In this document: piece by piece, positions 44,791 through 52,693 of the stretch | How the letters are laid out: each line of letters opens with the position of its first letter | Numbering within the stretch: position 1 is the stretch's first letter | Assembly (NCBI RefSeq): GCF_019710745.1 | Contig: NZ_JAHKJW010000043.1 | Span: forward strand, 1 to 64,000 | Length of the DNA stretch: 64,000 nucleotides | Direction: 5' to 3' | Source: Streptomyces beigongshangae | GTDB taxonomy: Bacteria; Actinomycetota; Actinomycetes; Streptomycetales; Streptomycetaceae | Translations under genes and position numbers: made by a program | Notes under the pieces: generated by a model | What the model was told of the DNA's origin: nothing | The model's input: only the letters and a program-made list of their open reading frames with translations | Databases searched by the model: none

Positions 44791-46088
44791 GGTCCCCGGT
44801 CGCCGCCCTCGCGGTCCGGGCCGCGGGCCGTCCGCTCGCCGCCTTCACCCCGCGGGCCCTCGCCACGCTGCTCTACGCGGTGATCGCGTTCCCGCTCGCC
44901 CTCGCCGGCTGCCTGCTGACCCTCGCGGGGCTGCTCGTCGGCGGGGTCCTGTCGGTGACCACGCTGGGGCTGTGGGTCCTCGCCCTGACCGTGCGGGGCG
45001 CGCTCGCCCTCGGGGCGCTGCAACGGTTCCTGGCGCGCCGGCTGCTGCGCCTGCGCATCGAGGAGCCGCCGACCCCCGCGGCGGACGGGGTGCTCGGCCG
45101 GCGGCGGGCCCTGCTCCTGGGCCGGACCGGCTGGCGGGCCGTCGGCTGCGCGCTCGCCGTGCCCCTCACGGCGGCGCTCGCGTACGCGAGCGCCGTGGGC
45201 GCGTACGGCTACGGGACGCAGTCGGCCCTCCACCCCCTGCTCAAGCACTGGAACCACCACACCGTGCGCGACGGCGACTCCGTACGGCAGGTGTCCCTGG
45301 AGGTCCTCGGCGTCCAGCTCGACACCTGGCCGCGCTGGCTGGTCCCGGTGGCCGCGGGACTCCTGCTCCTGTCGGCGGCGCCCTGGCTGACGCGCCACGC
45401 CCTCGTCCCGCACCGCCTGCTGCTCACCGCCACGCTCGGCCCGAGCGGCGCGGACCGCCGCATCCGCACCCTGGAGGAGACGCGCGCCCAGGCCGTGGAC
45501 GACGCGGCGGCCACCCTGCGCCGGATCGAGCGCGACCTGCACGACGGGACCCAGGCCCGGCTCGTCGGGCTCGCGATGCACCTGACGATGATCCGGGAAC
45601 TGATCGGCGCGGACGCGGACCGCGCACGGCTGCTCGCCGTCGTCGACACCGCCCAGGGCAACGCCAAGCAGGCCATCGCCGACCTGCGCCACCTCGTCAA
45701 GGGCATCCATCCGCCCGTACTGGACCAGGGCCTGGACACCGCCCTCGCCACCCTCGCGGCAGACGTGGCGCTGCCCGTCGAGGTCGTCGCCGGCATCGGG
45801 TCCCCGCGCCCGGCGCCCGCCGTCGAGTCCATCGCCTACTTCTGCGCGGCGGAGCTCCTCGCCAACGCGGCCAAACACAGCGGCGCACCGGGCGCCGCGG
45901 TGGAGGCGACCGCACGGGACGGGCTGCTCCGGCTCGTCGTCCGGGACACCGGCCGCGGCGGCGCGGCGATCGGAGCGGGCTCGGGCCTCACCGGCCTGCT
46001 GACCCGGGTACGGACCGTCGACGGCACGCTCACCTGCGACAGCCCGCCGGGAGGGCCTACGGTGGTCACCGTCGAACTGCCGTACTGA
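44787..46088 (+). CDS. NarL-type sensor histidine kinase, 433 aa
   Basis: Membrane kinase of the HisKA_3 class. Two hydrophobic segments near residues 25-75 are followed by two more around 117-140 and 183-200, enclosing a short external loop; then the phosphoacceptor box RRIERDLHDGTQARLV (H252) and a HATPase domain with ELLANAAKHSGA (N box) and VRDTGRGGA (G1 box). The N-terminal part resembles the DUF1707/sensor-domain kinases of Streptomyces. It is translationally coupled to the His-rich small ORF and followed by its response regulator. Confidence 0.92.
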   Translation: MRSPVAALAVRAAGRPLAAFTPRALATLLYAVIAFPLALAGCLLTLAGLLVGGVLSVTTLGLWVLALTVRGALALGALQRFLARRLLRLRIEEPPTPAADGVLGRRRALLLGRTGWRAVGCALAVPLTAALAYASAVGAYGYGTQSALHPLLKHWNHHTVRDGDSVRQVSLEVLGVQLDTWPRWLVPVAAGLLLLSAAPWLTRHALVPHRLLLTATLGPSGADRRIRTLEETRAQAVDDAAATLRRIERDLHDGTQARLVGLAMHLTMIRELIGADADRARLLAVVDTAQGNAKQAIADLRHLVKGIHPPVLDQGLDTALATLAADVALPVEVVAGIGSPRPAPAVESIAYFCAAELLANAAKHSGAPGAAVEATARDGLLRLVVRDTGRGGAAIGAGSGLTGLLTRVRTVDGTLTCDSPPGGPTVVTVELPY

Positions 46089-46107
46089 ACCGCGGTACCG
46101 GTATGCC

Positions 46108-46153
46108 GCACCGGACCGCGGTACCGGGCCACCGCACCGGACCGTGGTACCGG
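46108..46153 (+). repeat. 20-bp direct repeats between kinase and regulator genes
   Basis: GCACCGGACCGCGGTACCGG at 46108-46127 and again, with one change, at 46134-46153; a third partial unit begins after the kinase stop. They fill the spacer before the response regulator. Confidence 0.8.
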
Positions 46154-46182
46154 ACCGTTGCATCGATCATCACGAGGGGCAC

Positions 46183-46833
46183 ATGCGCGTTGTCATCGCC
46201 GAGGACTCCGCCCTCCTGCGCGACGGCCTGGTCCAGCTCCTGGGCCTGCGGGGCGTGGAGGTCGCCGCGGCCGTCGGGGACGCCGAGACCCTGCTGACCG
46301 CCGTGGCCGAGCACCGCCCGGACGCCGCCGTCGTCGACATCCGGCTGCCGCCCACGCAGACGGACGAGGGGCTCCGGGCCGCCGTACGGCTGCGCGCCGA
46401 CCACCCCGGCACGGGGGTGCTGATCTTCTCCCAGTACGTCGAGACGAAGTACGCCGCCCAACTGCTCGGCACCCGTCCGGGCGGCGTCGGCTACCTCCTC
46501 AAGGAGCGGGTCGTCGACATCGGCGAGTTCGTGGACGCGCTGGAGCGGATCGCCGCCGGCGGGACCGCCCTGGACCCGGAGGTGGTCGCCCAGCTCTTCG
46601 GCGCGAGCCGCCGCGCCGGAGTGCTCGACGCGCTCACGCCCCGCGAGCGCGAGGTGCTCGCGCTGATGGCGGAGGGCCGGACGAACCACGCGATCGCCGT
46701 GTCCTTCACCGTCTCGGAACGGGCCGTGGAGAAGCACATCGCCAACATCTTCACCAAGCTGGGCCTGCCGCCCTCGGACACGGAGAACCGGCGGGTGCTG
46801 GCGGTCCTGCGCTACCTGGAGACGACGGGCTGA
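46183..46833 (+). CDS. NarL/FixJ-type response regulator, 216 aa
   Basis: Receiver domain with the acidic pair E7-D8, phosphoacceptor D52 (VVDIRLPP) and the conserved Lys in YLLKERVVD; C-terminal LuxR-type helix-turn-helix from LTPREREVLALMAEGRTNHAIAVSF. The ATG follows GAGGGGC. It forms a two-component system with the kinase directly upstream. Its regulon cannot be read from the window; the TauE/SafE permease gene downstream has its own promoter. Confidence 0.94.
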   Translation: MRVVIAEDSALLRDGLVQLLGLRGVEVAAAVGDAETLLTAVAEHRPDAAVVDIRLPPTQTDEGLRAAVRLRADHPGTGVLIFSQYVETKYAAQLLGTRPGGVGYLLKERVVDIGEFVDALERIAAGGTALDPEVVAQLFGASRRAGVLDALTPREREVLALMAEGRTNHAIAVSFTVSERAVEKHIANIFTKLGLPPSDTENRRVLAVLRYLETTG

Positions 46834-46973
46834 CCCTTCCGCACCACGACGACCCGCGAACCCCGGACGACCCTTCCAACCCTCCAACCCCGGACGACCC
46901 GCGAAGCTCAGAAGTCCCTCAAGCTTCACAAGTTCCATGGACCGCACATCTACCCGTCCATAGGGTCGTGACC

Positions 46974-47756
46974 ATGCCAGACATCTCGCTGACCGTGATC
47001 ATCGTCCTGTGTCTCGCCGCGCTCGCGGCCGGATGGGTCGACGCGGTCGTGGGCGGCGGCGGACTGCTGCTCCTGCCCGCGCTGCTCCTCGGGCTGCCGA
47101 ACTCCGGCTCGGCGGCCCAGTACGCGCTCGGCACCAACAAGGCCGTGGCGATCGTCGGGACGACGGGCGCGGCGGTGACGTACGCGCGCAAGGCGCCCGT
47201 CGACGTCCGCACGGCGGTACGGATCGGTCTCGCGGCGCTCGCCGGGTCCACCGCCGGGGCGTTCGTCGCCACCGGAATGAGCACCGAGGTGCTGAAGCCG
47301 GTGGTCATGGTCGTCCTGCTGGGGGTGGGCGCCTTCGTGATCATGAAGCCCGCCTTCGGCAACGCACCGTCGACCGAGCCCGTCGCACCGCGCCGCGTCC
47401 TCGCCGCGATCGGGCTCGCGGGTCTGGGCGTCGGCTTCTACGACGGCCTCGTCGGCCCCGGCACGGGGACGTTCCTCGTGCTCGCCCTGACCGCGCTGCT
47501 CCACCTCGACCTCGTACGGGCCTCCGCCACCGCGAAGATCGTGAACTGCTGCACCAACGCCGGCGCGCTCGCGACGTTCGCCTGGAAGGGCACGGTGTTC
47601 TGGCAGCTGGCCGCGCTGATGGCGGTGTTCAACCTCGTCGGCGGGATGGTAGGGGCGCACACCGCGCTCAAGAGGGGCAGCGGTTTCGTCCGGATCGTGC
47701 TGCTGACGGTGGTGTTCACGCTGGTGGCGAAGATGGCGTACGACTTCTGGCTCTGA
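46974..47756 (+). CDS. TauE/SafE family sulfite/organosulfonate exporter-type permease, 260 aa
   Basis: Eight hydrophobic helices; the first repeat has AAGWVDAVVGGGGLLLLPALLLG and the second GFYDGLVGPGTGTFLVLAL, the duplicated motif that defines TauE/SafE (DUF81). Members move sulfite, sulfoacetate or related anions. A TAGGGT box about 8 nt before the ATG points to a leaderless mRNA independent of the two-component genes. Substrate unknown. Confidence 0.9.
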   Translation: MPDISLTVIIVLCLAALAAGWVDAVVGGGGLLLLPALLLGLPNSGSAAQYALGTNKAVAIVGTTGAAVTYARKAPVDVRTAVRIGLAALAGSTAGAFVATGMSTEVLKPVVMVVLLGVGAFVIMKPAFGNAPSTEPVAPRRVLAAIGLAGLGVGFYDGLVGPGTGTFLVLALTALLHLDLVRASATAKIVNCCTNAGALATFAWKGTVFWQLAALMAVFNLVGGMVGAHTALKRGSGFVRIVLLTVVFTLVAKMAYDFWL

Positions 47757-47764
47757 GGGGCGCG

Positions 47765-48427
47765 CTACCGCCGCGTCCCCGGGCGGCTGCCCGTGAGGTG
47801 GGCGAAGACGACCACGTTGCCCCGGTAGCCGGTGACCGCCGACCAGCCGCCCCCGCAGGTGATCACACGCAGCTCCGGGCGCCCGGCGGCCCCGTACACC
47901 TTCTCGTCCGGGAAGCCGCGGGAGTCGTACACCTCGACCGCGTCGACGGAGAAGAGCGCGGTGCTGCCGTCCCGGCGGCCGATCTCGACCGTGCTGCCCT
48001 TCTTCAGGGCGCCGAGGCGGTAGAAGACGGCGGGTCCTTCGGCGTTGTCGACGTGTCCGGCGACGATCGCCGTGCCCGTCCCACCGGGCGCGGTACCGGC
48101 CTCGTACCAGCCGGCGAGGTTCTTCCTGGCCGCGGGCGGCACGTCGAGGCCGCCCCGCGGGGTGAGGCCGAGGCCCATGAGGGGGGCGTCCACCCGGATC
48201 GAGGGGATGCGGACGCGGTCGGGCGGCACGTACGGCAGCGCGGCGGCGGACCGGTCGGTGGCGGGCCGGCCGGTGGCGGGCCGGTCCGTACGGGCCTGCG
48301 CGGCCGACGGCTGGGGCGGCGCGTGCGTCTCCGTGCCCCGGTGCAGCAGCCAGGCCCCGCAGAGGAGGGCGACGAGGGTGGCGGCGGCTATGGAGACATT
48401 GCTGAACGGGCGGCTGAACGGGCGCAC
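47765..48427 (-). CDS. Class F-like sortase, 220 aa
   Basis: A membrane-anchored transpeptidase. One N-terminal helix (NVSIAAATLVALLCGAWLL) precedes a Pro/Ala-rich linker and the sortase barrel with catalytic His in VAGHVDN, Cys in VITCGG and Arg in GYRGNVVVFAH. The GTG at 48427 follows AGGAGG; the longer frame lacks such a site. The gene upstream on the same strand encodes a secreted, C-terminally anchored protein, a pairing seen with actinobacterial class F sortases. Confidence 0.87.
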   Translation of the reverse strand: MRPFSRPFSNVSIAAATLVALLCGAWLLHRGTETHAPPQPSAAQARTDRPATGRPATDRSAAALPYVPPDRVRIPSIRVDAPLMGLGLTPRGGLDVPPAARKNLAGWYEAGTAPGGTGTAIVAGHVDNAEGPAVFYRLGALKKGSTVEIGRRDGSTALFSVDAVEVYDSRGFPDEKVYGAAGRPELRVITCGGGWSAVTGYRGNVVVFAHLTGSRPGTRR

Positions 48428-48564
48428 ATGAGCCTCCTCTCGGTTCTGTCGCGGCGGTGCGGTTCCGTGCGGTTGCCGGATCCCGTGCCCCCTCCGGGCC
48501 ACGAGGGGTGTCGGGCCGGGAGGGGGAGGGGACCGCGGTACCGGCGGACAGCGGAGGGTGTCCG

Positions 48565-49101
48565 TCAGATCCCGTCGCCTCTCGCCCGGCGATGCAGGAG
48601 CCAGGTACCGCCCGCGGCGGCGACGGCGAGCGCCGCCACTCCCGCCGCGGTCTGCACGGGGTCGGGGCCGAGTGCGCCGCCGACCCCCGTCTTCACGCTT
48701 CCCCGGGGCTCGACCCGTGGCCCGACCCGTGGCCCGGCCTCCTGGGTGGAGGTGAGGGTGACCACCAGGTCGCTGGTCATCCGCCGACCGCTGGAACAGC
48801 GCGCGACGATCTCGTACGTGCCCGGCTGCGCGGACGGCGGCACCTCGAACCGGCCGACCGCGTCCCCCTCGTGCGCGCTGGGGACCAGGGTGAACCGGCC
48901 CGCGCCGACGGCACCGGCGTCACCGGACACCGCGTCGTCCGCCCCGCACGCCGCCGTGTTCACCGTGACCTCGGCGCCGGGCGCGACGGTGGCCGGGTAC
49001 AGCTCGACGGGCTCCGCCCCGGCCCCGTACGCGGGCGCCCCGCAGAGGCCCGCCGCGGCGACGGCGAGCGCGGTACCGGTCAGCAGACGGGCTGTACGCA
49101 T
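48565..49101 (-). CDS. Secreted, C-terminally membrane-anchored protein, 178 aa
   Basis: A signal peptide (TARLLTGTALAVAAAGLCGAPAYG) is followed by an Ig-like beta domain with two cysteine-containing strands and a threonine/proline linker, then a C-terminal hydrophobic helix (VQTAAGVAALAVAAAGGTWLL) and a basic tail HRRARGDG. This looks like a sortase substrate in layout, but no LPxTG-type motif precedes the helix. The ATG has GGAGGAG upstream. It is the likely partner of the sortase encoded just downstream (137 nt gap). Confidence 0.8.
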   Translation of the reverse strand: MRTARLLTGTALAVAAAGLCGAPAYGAGAEPVELYPATVAPGAEVTVNTAACGADDAVSGDAGAVGAGRFTLVPSAHEGDAVGRFEVPPSAQPGTYEIVARCSSGRRMTSDLVVTLTSTQEAGPRVGPRVEPRGSVKTGVGGALGPDPVQTAAGVAALAVAAAGGTWLLHRRARGDGI

Positions 49102-49506
49102 CGTGCTTGCTCCTCCGAGGGTTCCAGAGGGCACGGCCCGCGACTCCCGTGTGCCGCTGCGTCGGTCGTGCCCCTGCCCTACCGAGGTAAGTGGCAGTCG
49201 GGAACGCACGCCTCCCGGCAGAACGCGGGAAAGGCGGTGAAGGGGTGTCGGGCGGGGGACGCCGGTCCGGTTCCCGGCACCGTTGTGCCAGGTCACAGGC
49301 GTGTCGGCGACGCGCGACCGGCGAGAACCCGAAGGCGGTGGGCGACACGGATGAACGGGTGACCTACTCGGCCTGTTTCAGGATGACTCCGCCCGGTCAG
49401 GGGGTCTCCACCGGGCCGGGAGCGGGCCGGGGCCGGGGAAGGAAGAAGAGGAACGTGCCCGCGTTCCTGCCCCGACCCGCTCCCGTGGAGGCTTGCCGCG
49501 GAGGCG
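49102..49506. other. Intergenic region, 405 nt
   Basis: No convincing gene on either strand. It contains the promoter side of the secreted protein gene and, at its far end, the terminator of the acetyltransferase gene. The overlapping ORFs here have atypical composition. Confidence 0.5.
49449..49468 (-). terminator. Terminator of the Vat-type acetyltransferase gene
   Basis: AGGAACG (49449-49455) and CGTTCCT (49462-49468) with a 6-nt loop; on the minus strand it is followed by a pyrimidine-rich CTTCTTCCTTCC run. Flanking GGGAGCGGG/CCCGCTCCC segments can extend the structure. Confidence 0.65.
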
Positions 49507-50157
49507 TCACGCGTGCGGGGTGCCCGGGGCGGCGGCCTCCAGATCGGCGATGCCGCCGGACATGATGGTCCGCACGTGGTCGGTGATGTGCTCCGCGGGC
49601 CAGTCCCACCAGGCCACCGCGAGCAGCCGGGCGACGTCCTCCTCGCTGTACCTGGTACGGATGAGCCGTGCGGGGTTGCCGCCGACGATCCCGTAGTCGG
49701 GTACGTCCGCGGTGACCACGGCGCCGGAGCCGATGATCGCGCCGTGCCCGATCCGCACACCGGGCATCACCGTCGTGCCGTGGCCGAACCAGACGTCGTT
49801 GCCGACGACGGTGTCCCCCCGCTGGGGCAGGCCGGTGAGCAGGTCGAAGTGTTCCGACCACGAGCCGCCCATGGTGGGGAAGGGGAAGGTCGAAGGACCG
49901 TCCATCCGGTGGTTGGCACCGTTCATGATGAACCGCACCCCCGTACCCAGCGCGCAGAACTTGCCGATGACCAGCTTCTCCGGCCCGTAGTGGTGGAGCA
50001 CGTTGCGCGTCTCGAACCCGGTCGGGTCGTCCGGGTCGTCGTAATAGGAGTACTCCCCGACCTCGATCAGCGGGGACTTCACCAGCGGTCTGAGCAGCAC
50101 CACCCTCGGCTGCTCGGGCATCGGGTGGAGGACCGTCGGGTCGGCGGGTACAGGCAT
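49507..50157 (-). CDS. Vat/CatB-type xenobiotic acetyltransferase, 216 aa
   Basis: A left-handed beta-helix (hexapeptide repeat) acetyltransferase. The sequence IGKFCALGTGVRFIMNGANHRMDGPSTFPF contains the catalytic histidine loop of the streptogramin/chloramphenicol (Vat, CatB) group, followed by repeats VVGNDVWFGHGTTVMPGVRIGHGAIIGSGAVV and the C-terminal PARLIRTRYSEE. Many chromosomal relatives have no proven resistance role, so antibiotic inactivation is possible but not shown. A GTGGCCG heptanucleotide array lies directly upstream of the start. Confidence 0.9.
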   Translation of the reverse strand: MPVPADPTVLHPMPEQPRVVLLRPLVKSPLIEVGEYSYYDDPDDPTGFETRNVLHHYGPEKLVIGKFCALGTGVRFIMNGANHRMDGPSTFPFPTMGGSWSEHFDLLTGLPQRGDTVVGNDVWFGHGTTVMPGVRIGHGAIIGSGAVVTADVPDYGIVGGNPARLIRTRYSEEDVARLLAVAWWDWPAEHITDHVRTIMSGGIADLEAAAPGTPHA

Positions 50158-50178
50158 GGAAGCGGTTCCTCGTCAATC

Positions 50179-50220
50179 GTGGCCGGTGGCCGGTGGCCGG
50201 TGGCCGGTGGCCGGTGGTCG
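50179..50220. repeat. GTGGCCG heptanucleotide array
   Basis: Five GTGGCCG units and a GTGGTCG variant in tandem, starting 22 nt upstream of the acetyltransferase start codon, in its leader or promoter. Copy number could affect expression. Confidence 0.9.
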
Positions 50221-50341
50221 TGGTCGCGGTTCGGCGCCCGGCCCATGATCGCTGCACCTTCCCGCTCCAGGACACCCATTTACCGCCCGCGCGAACGCAT
50301 GCCCACTCCCTTCCCGCTTCCCGCTCTTTCCCTGGCGCTGC

Positions 50342-50372
50342 TTGACCTCAAGTTTGGTCGAGGTGTGAGGCT
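50342..50372 (+). promoter_or_regulatory. SoxR/MerR-type promoter of the FMN reductase gene
   Basis: TTGACC (50342-50347), a 19-bp spacer and GAGGCT (50367-50372); the spacer holds the palindrome ACCTCAAGTTTGGTCGAGGT (50345-50364). The overlong spacer with a CCTCAAG/CGAGG palindrome is the hallmark of SoxR-activated promoters. Seven nt after the -10 comes the ATG, so the mRNA is probably leaderless. Confidence 0.8.
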
Positions 50373-50379
50373 CGGTCAC

Positions 50380-51000
50380 ATGAATCCCGTCACGGACGTT
50401 CCCGTCACCCGCCCCTCGTCCACCGCACCCCTCAAGGTCGCCGTCATCGTCGGCAGCAACCGGGAGGGCCGCTTCGGTCCTGTCGTCGCCGACTGGCTGC
50501 TCGACCGGTTCCAAGGGCGTACCGACCTCACGGCCGAGGTCGTCGACACGGCCGACGCGGGGCTGCCCACGGCCCTGTCGTACTCCCCGTCCGCCGAGGT
50601 GGCCGCCGAACTGGCGAAGGTCACGCCCAAGCTCGCCGGCGCGGACGCCTTCGTCGTCCTGACCCCCGAGTACAACCACTCCTTCCCCGCCTCGCTCAAG
50701 GCCCTCATCGACTGGCACTACGAGGAGTGGCGCGCCAAGCCCGTCGGCTTCGTCTCGTACGGCGGCGTCTCGGGCGGCCTGCGCGCCGTCGAACAGCTCC
50801 GCCAGGTCTTCGCCGAACTGCACGCCGTCACCGTCCGCGACACGGTGTCCTTCCACAACGCGGGCGCGTCCTTCGACGACGCGGGCCGCCACAAGGACTC
50901 CGCGGCCCCGGACGCCGCCGCGAAGGCGATGCTGGACCAGCTGGCGTGGTGGGCGGCGGCGCTGCGGGACGCCAAGGCGGTGCGCCCGTACGGAAGCTGA
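50380..51000 (+). CDS. NADPH-dependent FMN reductase family protein, 206 aa
   Basis: A flavodoxin-fold quinone/chromate/azo reductase type. VAVIVGSNREGRFGPVVADWL binds the FMN phosphate, VVLTPEYNHSFPASLKALIDW is the family signature, and FVSYGGVSGGLRAVEQLR completes the flavin site. The ATG at 50380 is placed by the promoter geometry (leaderless). The SoxR-type promoter fits known biology: an NADPH:FMN reductase gene is one of the few SoxR targets in Streptomyces, responding to redox-active pigments. Confidence 0.93.
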   Translation: MNPVTDVPVTRPSSTAPLKVAVIVGSNREGRFGPVVADWLLDRFQGRTDLTAEVVDTADAGLPTALSYSPSAEVAAELAKVTPKLAGADAFVVLTPEYNHSFPASLKALIDWHYEEWRAKPVGFVSYGGVSGGLRAVEQLRQVFAELHAVTVRDTVSFHNAGASFDDAGRHKDSAAPDAAAKAMLDQLAWWAAALRDAKAVRPYGS

Positions 51001-51011
51001 CGCCGGACTCG

Positions 51012-51902
51012 TTACCCGCGGTCGGCGAGCGCCTCGGTCACCGCCCGGCGGCCCACCGACGCGAGCACGGGGTTGGTGACCCGGTAGTGGTGCCACGCCG
51101 TCAGCCCGAAGTACAGGGCCCAGCCCCGCCCGCGCGCCCAGGTCGCGTCGTCGACGCGGGCGGCCTCACGGAACAGCGGGCGGGTACCGGCGTCGAACAC
51201 GGCCCAGGCGGCGAGCACGTCGGCCGCCGGGTCCCCGGTGCCGAGGCCGCCGAAGTCGATGACCGCGCCGAGCCGGCCTCCCCGGGCCAGCAGGTTGCCC
51301 GGCAGCAGGTCGCCGTGCAGCCAGACGGGGACGCCGTCCCACCGGGGGACCCGCAGGGCGTCCTCCCAGGCGGTGGTCGCGCCGTCCCCGTCCAGTGCGC
51401 CGTCCGCGTCCGCGTCCAGGTCGCGGATCGCCGCGCGGACGTGTTCGTCGTCGGCGAGGGGACCGCCCCGCCAGGACGGCGGCCCGCCGGTGGCGTCCGC
51501 CTTCCGCAGGGCCGCGACGAAACGGCCCAGCTCCACTGCCGCGTGCGCGAGACCGGCCGGGTCGAGGGGCGCGGTGTGGAGGTCGTCGCCGTCCAGCCAG
51601 CGGAACACGCCCCACGGCAGCGCGTACCCCCGGCCGGGCGCCCCCTCGGCGAGCGGCTCGGGCACGGCCAGCGGGAGGTGCGGCGCGAGCCGGGGCAGCC
51701 ACCGCTGCTCCTTCGCCACCTGCCCCGCCCCGCCGGGCAGCCGCGGCAGCCGTACGACCATGTCGTCGCCGAGCCGGTACATGGCGTTGTCGGTCCCGGC
51801 GGACACCACCTGCTTCACCGGCAGTCCGGCCCACCGGGGGAACTGCTCACGCACCAACCGCTCCACCAGCGCCACGTCGATGTCGAGTTCGCCGGGGCGC
51901 AT
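51012..51902 (-). CDS. Aminoglycoside phosphotransferase (APH)-family kinase, 296 aa
   Basis: Protein-kinase-like fold with the catalytic loop WLHGDLLPGNLL (HGDxxxxN) and the metal-binding VIDFGGLGTGDP motif; the N-terminal lobe has VVSAGTDNAMYRLGDDMVVRLPR. Chromosomal APH-family enzymes phosphorylate antibiotics, sugars or other small molecules; the substrate here is unknown. The ATG at 51902 has no clear ribosome binding site and the frame stays open upstream through an IS630 fragment, so the true start is uncertain. It is convergent with the FMN reductase gene. Confidence 0.85.
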   Translation of the reverse strand: MRPGELDIDVALVERLVREQFPRWAGLPVKQVVSAGTDNAMYRLGDDMVVRLPRLPGGAGQVAKEQRWLPRLAPHLPLAVPEPLAEGAPGRGYALPWGVFRWLDGDDLHTAPLDPAGLAHAAVELGRFVAALRKADATGGPPSWRGGPLADDEHVRAAIRDLDADADGALDGDGATTAWEDALRVPRWDGVPVWLHGDLLPGNLLARGGRLGAVIDFGGLGTGDPAADVLAAWAVFDAGTRPLFREAARVDDATWARGRGWALYFGLTAWHHYRVTNPVLASVGRRAVTEALADRG

Positions 51903-52019
51903 CTTGGGGGCGGGCGGCACGGGACTCCGTAAGGGGTGGGGACGGAGGGCGGGGTGACAGCGCTCGGCCCACGGCCGGGCTGAAGAATCTACTGGCTTCA
52001 AAGCACGGTGTCTCCATGG

Positions 52020-52530
52020 TGGTTCGTGCTGGAGGCCGCTGGTGAGGCAGTCGTCGAGGACGTCCGGGTGGTACGGGAGCGGGCGTAGAGCACGCCGGAC
52101 CGCGGTGATCAGCTGGTTGGGGTCGGCGAAGGCCCGGCTGACCGGCGTGGTGCGCCGCAGCACGGGCCAGATGCTCCCGACCGGGTTGAGATCGGGTGCG
52201 CAGGAGGGCGATTGCACCACGGTGAGTCAGTCGCGGCCAGCGATGTAGCGGCGTAGCCCGGCTGTCAGGTGGGTGTCGAGATCGTCCCGGAGCGGCACGA
52301 TCGACCCGCCGAGCCGCTGGTGGGAAACCTGGCTCAAGTCACGGTAGTCCCTCCGGGGGAGCCGGCGCGGCGACGGACGGCCGGCGCCGGGAGCGGCCCC
52401 AGGCCCGGATGACTGGGGTGGGGCCCCGTCGAGACCAGGTGAGGGTGGTGGGCGGCGTCATCGCGAACCTGGCCTCCTCCTCGAACACAGGCCATGACCC
52501 GAGCGCCACCACGATCATTCCGTGTTCTGA
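52020..52530 (-). pseudogene. Decayed IS630-family transposase
   Basis: Read on the minus strand, the DDE core is recognisable: WPVFEEEARFAMTPPTTL, then TPVIRAWGRSRRRPSVAA, a frameshift, DDLDTHLTAGLRRYIAGRD, an in-frame TGA where the family has Trp (52227-52229), and LTVVQSPSCAPDLNPV ending near CLTSG. The N-terminal helix-turn-helix part is missing. It is an inactive remnant next to the APH-type gene. Confidence 0.8.
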
Positions 52531-52609
52531 ATCGGGTCGCTGTTCTGCAATTTGATTCCTCGGGGAGGCTGATGCTCCAGCTGTAGATCGTGATCTTGCT
52601 GGTGGGGCT

Positions 52610-52673
52610 GGTCCGAGCGCAGATTCCGAATGTCGCCGACAAGGGGTCCGGATCTGCGCTCGGACCGGACCCC
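52610..52673. terminator. Two overlapping hairpins downstream of the GNAT gene
   Basis: GGTCCGAGCGCAGAT (52610-52624) pairs with 52652-52666, and GGGGTCCGG (52643-52651) pairs with CCGGACCCC (52665-52673); the two are mutually exclusive. They start about 20 nt after the GNAT stop (minus strand), so a terminator role is likely. Confidence 0.65.
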
Positions 52674-52693
52674 TCAGCGTGTGCTGCTCCTCG

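Noticed and set aside
48457..49565. Plus-strand ORFs across the sortase partner and the following intergenic DNA
   Set aside because: They are antisense to a gene with signal peptide and strong ribosome binding site, or have non-coding composition.
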